From Nocardioides sp. (GTDB taxonomy: Bacteria > Actinomycetota > Actinomycetes > Propionibacteriales > Nocardioidaceae), in assembly GCA_025965295.1 (NCBI GenBank), contig JAOPXF010000397.1, positions 1 to 6,231 of the forward strand: a stretch of DNA of 6,231 bases. Reading direction: 5' to 3'. The notes under the pieces are model-generated. The model was not told where the DNA came from. It saw nothing but the letters and a program-made list of their open reading frames with translations, and ran no database searches. Positions 1 to 4,754 of this stretch are shown in pieces. Position 1 is the stretch's first letter. Every line of letters starts with the position of its first letter. The position numbers were made by a program, and so were the translations under genes.

Positions 1-303
1 GCCTTGGATCTTCTGGATCGTGCGCAGCTGATCCGTGGTGATGCCGCCGTAGACATTGGCCAAGTAGTTCTGCTGGACGAGGTTCTGCGAGCGTTCGATC
101 GAGTTGGCCGAACCCACCGGGCGGACGAGAATGTCGTAGGCGCCCCGAAAGTTCTGATCGACCGTGCCCTCGACGGCAAGCCGTGAGGTAGCCACCGCAG
201 ACGTGAGCAGCGCAAAGGACACGGATGCGACCAGGATGGCCAGAATCACCGCGCCGGTTCGGGCGCGACGTCGCATCGCCTGGTGGAAAACCAATGACCA
301 CAT
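1..303 (-). CDS. ABC transporter permease, FtsX/MacB-type (N-terminal 101 residues, cut by window edge)
   Basis: The reverse strand has an open frame from an ATG at 303 to the window edge with no stop. It begins MWSLVFHQAMRRRARTG, followed by one strong membrane segment (about residues 16-38). An extracytoplasmic stretch follows, containing GAYDILVRP and GITTDQLRTIQKI. A short basic cytoplasmic N-terminus, one TM helix and then a periplasmic-core-like domain is the layout of FtsX/MacB/LolC-type permeases, which work with a separate MacB/LolD-like ATPase. The start is supported by GGGAGG on the minus strand at 315-310, six bases upstream. The gene is divergent from the 516-2384 unit, which encodes an ATPase of the matching type, so the two may form one transporter; that pairing is inferred. 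The rest of the gene lies outside the window. The substrate is unknown. Confidence 0.8.
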   Translation of the reverse strand, partial: MWSLVFHQAMRRRARTGAVILAILVASVSFALLTSAVATSRLAVEGTVDQNFRGAYDILVRPVGSANSIERSQNLVQQNYLANVYGGITTDQLRTIQKIQG

Positions 304-339
304 GCGCGACCTCCCGTGACTCGATCGCTCCTACGAGGC

Positions 340-345
340 ACTGTA
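340..345 (-). promoter_or_regulatory. Possible -10 element for the leftward permease gene
   Basis: On the minus strand this reads TACAGT, a good TAnnnT -10 hexamer. It lies about 37 bases upstream of the permease ATG and would give a leader of about 30 nt that includes the GGGAGG ribosome binding site. The -35 at 17-bp spacing (CGCTAG, 368-363) is poor, so the promoter may need an activator. The inverted repeat at 376-402 lies in a position suited to one. Confidence 0.35.
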
Positions 346-375
346 GAGCGGACGGCGTGTGTCTAGCGAGCCTTC

Positions 376-402
376 CCGATCATCGTGGTCAAATGTGATC
401 GG
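376..402. repeat. Perfect 7-bp inverted repeat, candidate operator
   Basis: CCGATCA (376-382) and TGATCGG (396-402) are exact reverse complements separated by 13 bases. The centre-to-centre spacing is 20 bp, about two helical turns, as expected for a dimeric regulator binding one face of DNA. It lies between the two divergent promoters, upstream of both. The sequence alone does not show that it is bound. Confidence 0.4.
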
Positions 403-452
403 TGGACGGCGTCGCCATCAGCCTGGTCCTGACAAAGGCACCGAGAAACCTA

Positions 453-482
453 TTGACATTCCTGCGCCGGCGGTGATACGAC
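453..482 (+). promoter_or_regulatory. Sigma70-type promoter for the mauE-like operon
   Basis: A perfect TTGACA -35 (453-458) is followed after 18 bases by TACGAC (477-482), preceded by TG as in an extended -10. The last base departs from TAnnnT. Transcription would start near 489, giving a leader of about 27 nt containing GGGGGAG. The consensus -35 suggests the operon can be expressed by the housekeeping sigma factor. Confidence 0.55.
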
Positions 483-515
483 CAGCGCAAGCGCATATTT
501 CTCGGGGGAGACGAA

Positions 516-725
516 ATGCCGCACTGGTTAGCATCCGTTGCCTGCTTGGTCGTCGGCCCCCTCTTTATCGTGAGCGGCATTTCCAAGGCCCTTCGGCCAG
601 GGAGCACCGTCAGAGCGGCGCAGGCTTATGACCTCCTCCCGACTGGCGTTGTGCGCTTCACCTTCCCGCTTCTGCCGTACATCGAAGTCCTGGTCGGAGC
701 CATGTTGCTGCTGGGTACGCCGTAG
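516..725 (+). CDS. MauE/DoxX-like redox membrane protein, short (probably truncated)
   Basis: A 69-residue protein beginning MPHWLASVACLVVG. It has two membrane segments (about residues 4-25 and 49-67), the sequence SGISKALRP after the first, and PLLPYIEVLVGAMLLLG in the second. This is the N-terminal half of a MauE-type protein; the family normally has about four TM helices and 130-180 residues. MauE acts in the membrane with MauD in disulfide formation or transport of the methylamine dehydrogenase light chain; that role is carried over from the family. The start has GGGGGAG at 504-510, five bases upstream. The frame ends at TAG 723-725, but another frame continues with YAVVAARRASSRA to a TGA at 776-778, which overlaps the GTG start of the next gene. 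The missing C-terminal half and frame change suggest an internal deletion. A natural two-TM protein is possible but less likely. Confidence 0.6.
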   Translation: MPHWLASVACLVVGPLFIVSGISKALRPGSTVRAAQAYDLLPTGVVRFTFPLLPYIEVLVGAMLLLGTP

Positions 726-774
726 TGGCGGCAAGAAGGGCATCCTCTCGAGCCATTCAGATTGCAGGTCTTCA

Positions 775-1357
775 GTGAGCGCGGCATGGGAAGCGGCGTT
801 TGCGTCCCTCGCCCTTCTGACGGCCCTGTTGTCGGTGACCGTCTTGGGCATGCTTCGACGCACAGTCCACGCCCTCGAGGCAATCTCGATGGCCAATGGC
901 CCCGGCCCCATGACCCAGTTGGAGTCGTACTCGATGGTGGGGGGCCACTTGTCTCCCGAGACCCTCGCGTCCCTGGGTGTCCCCTTGCCGTGCACGGTGA
1001 CTTTTCATGGAGGCCGGATGCTCTGGATGTCGGGAGCTTGCCCAGGACATCTGGCGTCGGCGGCGGTCTCTGGACAGATATGACCAAGCGCTGCTCTTCG
1101 TGGTCGATGAGTCTGCACCGACCGAGTTCTCGCGCCTGTTGCAGCTGGACGGCGAGCAGACGAAGGTCCTGATCGATCGCAGCCGGGGCCTGTACGAGGC
1201 ATGGAGCATCACCTCCGCGCCCATGGCGTACCACGTTCTTCCGGACGGTCTGGTTGTCGCAGGCAACCACCCGGGCAAGCTGCGTGACATCTTGGATCTG
1301 CGCCGCCGGGTCGACGCATTCCAAGAGTCCGCCAGCTCCAAGAGTCACCCACAGTGA
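775..1357 (+). pseudogene. MauD/TlpA-like membrane-anchored thiol oxidoreductase, split by +1 frameshift
   Basis: Two overlapping frames together make one MauD-like redoxin. Part one starts at GTG 775 (GTGA overlap with a frame ending at 776-778). It has an N-terminal anchor, FASLALLTALLSVTVLGML, then LRRTVHALE and the approach strand PCTVTF. Part two resumes one base later at ATG 1007 with EAGCSGCREL, whose CxxC cysteines are codons 1019-1021 and 1028-1030. It continues with strand ALLFVVDES, the cis-proline-type segment SITSAPMAYHVLPDG and a C-terminal helix, ending at TGA 1355-1357. Joined after TTT (1003-1005), it is about 193 residues, normal for the family. Unjoined, part one runs out of homology and stops at 1083, while part two is 116 residues with no anchor. 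Part two could start by itself, because GGTGA (996-1000) lies six bases before ATG 1007. The cause may be mutation, sequencing error or programmed slippage. The anchored enzyme would act outside the membrane, probably on the Cys-rich peptide encoded next. Confidence 0.7.
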
Positions 1358-1365
1358 AAGGAAGC

Positions 1366-1650
1366 ATGATGAATCAACCTCAGGAGCCGCGTCGAGGCAT
1401 GTCTCGCAAGTCCTTCCTCCGGTCCGCGTTGACCGTGGTGGCGGGCGGTGCGGCAATCACCGCGTTCACGGCTGAATCCGCAAACGCGGCGCCGGTGAAG
1501 ACAACATGTTGCCGTTCGACCGCCTCATCATGCCCCAACTGCCCTGGGCCCACGGTCAAGTATCTCTGCAATTCGGGGTGCACCGAGGCGACCTACTGCG
1601 TGTGCCACTCGGACGTGGGGTCCAACTGCTACTCCTTCAACTGCGCCTGA
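1366..1650 (+). CDS. Small secreted Cys-rich protein precursor with Tat-like signal
   Basis: The 94-residue product has a basic N-region with SRKSFLR (residues 13-19), a twin-arginine-like motif with Lys in the second position. A weakly hydrophobic Ala/Gly-rich core (about 20-36) and an A-N-A cleavage site after residue 41 follow. The predicted mature chain is about 53 residues with 10 cysteines, including one CC pair and CPNC and CVC motifs. That is enough for five disulfides. It has no Trp and no lipobox. Tandem ATGs occur at 1366 and 1369; AAAGGA (1357-1362) fits the second slightly better, and GTG 1354 is a poorer choice. The gene starts 8 bases after the MauD-like gene and overlaps the ATPase by one base. 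Position and type match mauA after mauE-mauD, but I cannot align it convincingly to the methylamine dehydrogenase light chain. I do not recognise the family. A secreted disulfide-rich peptide, perhaps bacteriocin-like, is an inference. Confidence 0.8.
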   Translation: MMNQPQEPRRGMSRKSFLRSALTVVAGGAAITAFTAESANAAPVKTTCCRSTASSCPNCPGPTVKYLCNSGCTEATYCVCHSDVGSNCYSFNCA

Positions 1651-2384
1651 TGCGGCACCGCGCGTCCGCTGCCCACGTGCCGACGGCAGCGGGCGCCGGG
1701 ATCGCCATCACTGGCGTCACGAAGACCTTCGTCTCGCCGGGCGGGGTGAACGTGGCTGCGCTGCGCGGCATCGATGTGCACGCAGCTGCCGGCAGCGTCA
1801 CGGCCCTGCTCGGTGCCTCAGGGTCCGGCAAGTCCACGCTGCTGCACCTCCTGGGCGGGATGGACCACCCCGATGAGGGCAGCATCCTGGTCGGCGAAAC
1901 TGACGTCGCTCGACTGTCCAGGCGAGACCTGGTTCGGTACCGGCGCACGGTGGGATTCGTGTTCCAGCACTTCGCGCTCCTCCCTGCGCTGACGGCTCGG
2001 GACAATGTCATGCTGCCGCTCGTCCCCTACCGGACGTCGTTCGACCAACGCGAGCGCGCTGAGCAGCTGCTCGACAGCGTCGGGTTGGGAGACCGGCCCG
2101 ACGCGCTTCCGTCGCAGCTGTCGGGAGGGCAACGGCAGCGCGTCGCCATCGCCCGAGCCCTCATCGGCGGTCCCCGCCTTCTCGTCGCGGACGAACCGAC
2201 CGGCAACCTCGACTCGGCCACGGGCGCCGAGGTGGTGTCCCTGCTGTTGAAGCTGCGGGAGGAGCGTGGCGTCACCGTGGTCGTGGCAACGCACGACGAA
2301 GCACTGGCCGAGCGCTGCGATCAGCGCGTGCGCATTGCCGATGGTCGACGCATCGGCGAACCCGAGCACGACGCTGCCCCGTAG
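1650..2384 (+). CDS. ABC transporter ATP-binding protein, MacB/LolD/FtsE type
   Basis: The 244-residue product has every ABC ATPase element: Walker A GASGSGKST (55-63), Q-loop VFQHF (Q106), signature LSGGQRQR (157-164), Walker B LLVADEPTGNLDS (D181, E182) and H-loop ATHDE (H215). FQHFALLPALTARDN and DEPTGNLDS are typical of the MacB/LolD/FtsE branch, which pairs with FtsX-like permeases. I chose ATG 1650 because it overlaps the peptide stop (TGATG), implying translational coupling. The frame is open upstream to 1506, but that stretch overlaps the peptide gene and has no family resemblance. GTG 1677 is an alternative start. No permease follows on this strand; the divergent permease at 303 is the obvious candidate partner. 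The substrate could be the peptide, or the complex could confer self-protection; the sequence does not say. Confidence 0.93.
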   Translation: MRHRASAAHVPTAAGAGIAITGVTKTFVSPGGVNVAALRGIDVHAAAGSVTALLGASGSGKSTLLHLLGGMDHPDEGSILVGETDVARLSRRDLVRYRRTVGFVFQHFALLPALTARDNVMLPLVPYRTSFDQRERAEQLLDSVGLGDRPDALPSQLSGGQRQRVAIARALIGGPRLLVADEPTGNLDSATGAEVVSLLLKLREERGVTVVVATHDEALAERCDQRVRIADGRRIGEPEHDAAP

Positions 2385-2423
2385 CGACCGCAACGTGCCT
2401 CGGCCAGCGGCGCCGCGGCGCGG

Positions 2424-2567
2424 GTCGACGCGTGGGTCGCCAGCCGCGGCTCCGGCGAGACGGGGGGGACCGGCGCCTGGCCCGCCGGGCGCTCTCCCAG
2501 GAGTTGCGCTGCAAAGGGCATCGACGACGAGGTGGCCCGCGGGGTGCTCGACGAGATCGACCCCGCC
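2424..2567 (+). pseudogene. recX: recX remnant (frameshifted fragment)
   Basis: Three pieces in two frames read together as the middle of a RecX protein, the RecA modulator. AWVASRGSGET comes from codons starting at 2430, LARRALSQELRCKG from 2477, and IDDEVARGVLDEIDPA from 2520. Arg-Arg-Ala-Leu-x-x-Glu-Leu-x-x-Lys-Gly-(Ile/Val)-Asp is the core RecX helical repeat. Frame changes occur near the seven-G run (2462-2468) and near 2516-2520. I find neither the N-terminal nor the C-terminal RecX repeats nearby, and the adjacent ATPase ends at 2384, so this cannot be a working gene. The rest of the gap (2385-2423 and 2568-2640) shows nothing recognisable. The fragment may mark a recombination or insertion scar. 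Confidence 0.65.
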
Positions 2568-2673
2568 CGATCGCAGCTCAGCCATCACGGTCGTGCTCCC
2601 GCGCCGCTTCGCCGGTCGGACGACGTGGTGACTGTCCCGCATGGTCCAAGAGTGCCCGTACACATCGGCGGGT

Positions 2674-2686
2674 CACAATGTCTGCG
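2674..2686 (+). promoter_or_regulatory. Candidate -10 for a leaderless phosphoribosyltransferase transcript
   Basis: CACAAT (2674-2679) is followed by six bases and then the GTG start at 2686. A -10-like hexamer at this distance places transcription initiation on or next to the start codon, a common actinobacterial arrangement. No ribosome binding site precedes GTG 2686, which agrees. No good -35 is visible. Confidence 0.35.
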
Positions 2687-3165
2687 TGACCGACGAGCGC
2701 GAGTTCCTCACCTGGCCGTTGTTCGGCACCTCCGTGCGCGAGCTGGCGCAGCAGGTGGTCGACGACGGCTATCGCCCCGACCTGATCCTCTCGATCGCCC
2801 GTGGGGGGCTCGCGCTCGGCATGGGCCTGGGCTACGCCCTCTCGGTCAAGAACCTCTCGGTGATCAACGTGGAGTTCTACACCGGCGTCGACGAGCGCCT
2901 CGAGATGCCGATCGTGCTGCCGCCCACCCCCGACCTCGTCGACCTGTCGGGGCTGAAGGTGCTGATCGCCGATGACGTTGCCGACACCGGGCGGACGCTC
3001 GAGATCGTCAAGGAGTTCGTCGCCGACCACGTGGCCGAGGCCCGGATCGCCGTCGTCTACGAGAAGCCCCAGACCGTGGTGAGGCCGGAGTACGTCTGGC
3101 GCCGCACCGAGTCCTGGATCGAGTTCCCCTGGTCGACGGAGGCGCCGCTACTCTCGGCTCCGTGA
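2686..3165 (+). CDS. Phosphoribosyltransferase family protein (type I PRTase fold)
   Basis: The 159-residue protein starts VTDEREFLTWPLFGTSVREL. It carries PDLILSIARGG near the N-terminus and the PRPP-binding loop VLIADDVADTGRTL, with the acidic pair D96-D97 and then D100-T101-G102. This is the hypoxanthine/xanthine-guanine type PRTase core. A purine-base salvage role is likely, but the base specificity cannot be read and no regulatory domain is present. The C-terminal YVWRRTESWIEFPW is typical of an actinobacterial subgroup. I chose GTG 2686 over the in-frame ATG 2641 because family members begin here, the extra 15 residues look unrelated, and a -10-like element sits just upstream. The stop overlaps the acetyltransferase start by 4 bases (GTGA), so the two are probably translationally coupled. 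Confidence 0.88.
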   Translation: MTDEREFLTWPLFGTSVRELAQQVVDDGYRPDLILSIARGGLALGMGLGYALSVKNLSVINVEFYTGVDERLEMPIVLPPTPDLVDLSGLKVLIADDVADTGRTLEIVKEFVADHVAEARIAVVYEKPQTVVRPEYVWRRTESWIEFPWSTEAPLLSAP

Positions 3166-3881
3166 CCGAGGAACCAGCGGTCCGGGTCGTCGTGCACGAC
3201 CGCGGTCGCGACCTGGCGGGCGTGGTGCACCACGGGGAGTCGTGGGCGTCCGCGGCGCGCCGTACCGTCGCCAGCTTCCACGCCGAGCCCGTCCCGGTCG
3301 ACCTCTCGGGCGAGGTCAAGCACTTCGTCGTCGACCACGACACCCGGATCACCGTGCGGGCGATGACCCGCGGCGACCTGACCGATCTGACCCGGTGGCG
3401 ACAGAGCGAGCACGTGCACCGGTGGTGGGCCTCCGACGGCGACCCGACCCCCGAGCTGGTCGCGGAGAAGTACGGATCGAGCATCGACGGCATGACCCCC
3501 ACCAGGATGTGGGTGGTCGAGGTCAACGGCCGCTCCGTCGGCTTCGTGCAGGACTACCGGATCGGCGACTACCCCGACTACGTGCTGCTCGGGCCCGACC
3601 CGGACGCGATCGGCCTCGACTACGCCATCGGTGAGCCCGCCTGGACGGGACGCGGTCTCGGCGTCCGGGTCCTCTGGGCGTGGATGCTGCGGGCCCGGCA
3701 CCGGTTCCCCGACGCGCGCGCCTTCTTCGCCGCGCCCGACCACCGCAACGCCGCGTCGTTGCGGATCCTGGCCAAGGCGGGTTTCACCCAGGGGCTGTGG
3801 TTCGACGAGCCCCAGGATGACGGCACCGTCGACACGGTGGTGGGCTGCACCCTCGACGTCCCCCGCGTCCTGGGCGGTTGA
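3162..3881 (+). CDS. GNAT-family N-acetyltransferase, AAC(6')/siderophore-acyltransferase-like fold
   Basis: The 239-residue product has a GNAT domain from about residue 63 (ITVRAMTRGDL) to about 210. The acetyl-CoA loop is WTGRGLG (G163, R164, G165, G167), and motif B is NAASLRILAKAGF starting at N196. EHVHRWW, a following LVAEKYGSSI helix and MWVVEVNGRSVGFVQDY resemble the Acetyltransf_8 group, which includes aminoglycoside 6'-N-acetyltransferases and siderophore lysine acyltransferases. That similarity does not establish drug resistance. About 60 N-terminal residues precede the domain and I do not recognise them. The GTG start sits inside the GTGA overlap with the preceding gene; no separate ribosome binding site is evident. 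The substrate is unknown. Confidence 0.85.
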   Translation: MTEEPAVRVVVHDRGRDLAGVVHHGESWASAARRTVASFHAEPVPVDLSGEVKHFVVDHDTRITVRAMTRGDLTDLTRWRQSEHVHRWWASDGDPTPELVAEKYGSSIDGMTPTRMWVVEVNGRSVGFVQDYRIGDYPDYVLLGPDPDAIGLDYAIGEPAWTGRGLGVRVLWAWMLRARHRFPDARAFFAAPDHRNAASLRILAKAGFTQGLWFDEPQDDGTVDTVVGCTLDVPRVLGG

Positions 3882-3896
3882 GGCGGCCGAGTGGGA

Positions 3897-3909
3897 CATG
3901 ATGACCCCA
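3897..3909 (+). promoter_or_regulatory. Candidate -10 for a leaderless PPK2 transcript
   Basis: CATGAT (3897-3902) lies six bases before ATG 3909, the same spacing as the element before GTG 2686. No ribosome binding site precedes the ATG. Together these suggest a leaderless mRNA starting at the PPK2 gene and separate from the upstream PRTase-GNAT pair. No clear -35 is present. Confidence 0.35.
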
Positions 3910-4754
3910 TGACGAGCGACTACCCCTTCCGGCTTCGCGAGGGCCCGGTCGACCTGTCCGCAATCGACACGGACACCTCGCCGGGCTTCAAGGGCGGGAA
4001 GAAGAAGGGCAAGGCGGCGCTGTTCGCGCTCGGCGACGCCCTGAGCGACCTGCAGGAGCGACTCTTCGCCGAGGGCCGCAGCGGCTCCGCGCGCCGGCTC
4101 CTGCTGGTGCTCCAAGGCATGGACACCTCCGGCAAGGGCGGGGTGCTGCGGCACACGGTCGGGCTGGTCGACCCGCAGGGGGTGCGGATCACCTCGTTCA
4201 AGGCCCCGACCGACGAGGAGCGCGAGCACGACTTCCTCTGGCGGATCCGCCGGGCGGTGCCGGAGGCGGGGTACATCGGGGTCTTCGACCGCTCGCACTA
4301 CGAGGACGTGCTGATCGCGCGGGTCCGGGCGATGGCCGGTCCGGACGAGATCGAACGGCGCTACGGCGCGATCAACGACTTCGAGCGGGAGCTCGTCGAC
4401 GGCGGCACGACCGTGGTGAAGTGCATGCTGCACATCTCTTCCGACACCCAGAAGGAGCGGCTCCTGGCCCGCCTCGACAACCCGAGGAAGCGCTGGAAGT
4501 ACAACCCACAGGACGTCACCGAGCGCGGGCTGTGGCCGCGCTACCGCGAGGCGTACGAGATCGCGCTCGAGCGCACGAACACCGAGCATGCGCCCTGGCA
4601 CGTGATCCCCAGCGACAAGAAGTGGTACCGCAACCTCGCCGTCGGCCGGTTGCTCCACGACACCCTGGCCGCGATGGACCCGCAGTGGCCTGCCCCGCGC
4701 TTCGACGTCGAGGCCGAGCGCCAGCGACTGATCGACGAGGCGCCGCTCACGTGA
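3909..4754 (+). CDS. PPK2-family polyphosphate:nucleotide phosphotransferase
   Basis: This cytoplasmic enzyme uses polyphosphate as phosphate donor to phosphorylate nucleotides (AMP or ADP, depending on class). The 281-residue protein has the N-terminal extension typical of the polyphosphate:nucleotide phosphotransferase subfamily (DTSPGFKGGKKKGKAAL). Walker A follows as GMDTSGKGG (70-78, K76), and Walker B as VFDRSHYEDV (D127, R128). The lid region is DNPRKRWKYNPQDVTER, and EHAPWHVIPSDKKWYRN is also conserved. Length and motif order match single-domain PPK2 enzymes. I cannot tell class I from class III by eye. ATG 3909 is preferred over GTG 3891 because of the -10-like element at 3897-3902 and the family's usual N-terminus. 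The stop overlaps the next gene's GTG start (GTGA), so PPK2 and the HipA-like kinase are probably made together. Confidence 0.93.
   Translation: MTSDYPFRLREGPVDLSAIDTDTSPGFKGGKKKGKAALFALGDALSDLQERLFAEGRSGSARRLLLVLQGMDTSGKGGVLRHTVGLVDPQGVRITSFKAPTDEEREHDFLWRIRRAVPEAGYIGVFDRSHYEDVLIARVRAMAGPDEIERRYGAINDFERELVDGGTTVVKCMLHISSDTQKERLLARLDNPRKRWKYNPQDVTERGLWPRYREAYEIALERTNTEHAPWHVIPSDKKWYRNLAVGRLLHDTLAAMDPQWPAPRFDVEAERQRLIDEAPLT

Larger units (their letters stand above)
304..515. promoter_or_regulatory. Divergent intergenic regulatory region
   Basis: These 212 bases separate the divergent permease and mauE-like starts. I see no credible gene; the short overlapping ORFs on both strands lack family resemblance and good starts. 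The region holds a promoter toward each side and a perfect 7-bp inverted repeat between them, listed separately. It is less GC-rich than the right half of the window. A shared regulator acting on both sides would be natural here, but none is encoded in the window. Confidence 0.6.

Noticed and set aside
359..631. 90-residue forward open frame across the divergent promoter region and mauE start
   Set aside because: It has no ribosome binding site or domain, and it overlaps the promoter and the mauE-like gene in another frame.
626..1456. 276-residue reverse-strand open frame opposite the MauD-like gene
   Set aside because: It has no family resemblance, and the sense strand carries clear redoxin motifs with an operon-like arrangement.
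1506..1649. N-terminal extension of the ABC ATPase
   Set aside because: It overlaps the whole mature part of the Cys-rich peptide gene, lacks ABC resemblance, and the TGATG overlap at 1650 is a better start.
1366..1650. Identification of the Cys-rich protein as the methylamine dehydrogenase light chain (MauA)
   Set aside because: It is too short, lacks the two Trp needed for the TTQ cofactor, and has no heavy-chain gene nearby. Only its position and Cys richness agree.
1818..2663. 281-residue reverse-strand open frame opposite the ABC ATPase
   Set aside because: The sense strand has all ABC motifs; the antisense product is a composition artefact.
3057..4658. 533-residue reverse-strand open frame opposite the GNAT and PPK2 genes
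   Set aside because: It is antisense to two well-recognised genes. High GC at third positions leaves the opposite frame open, and the translation is low-complexity Arg/Val/Gly/Pro with no domain.
4421..4750. N-terminal extension of the HipA-like protein
   Set aside because: It lies within the PPK2 gene in another frame. The GTGA start at 4751 gives the normal family N-terminus.
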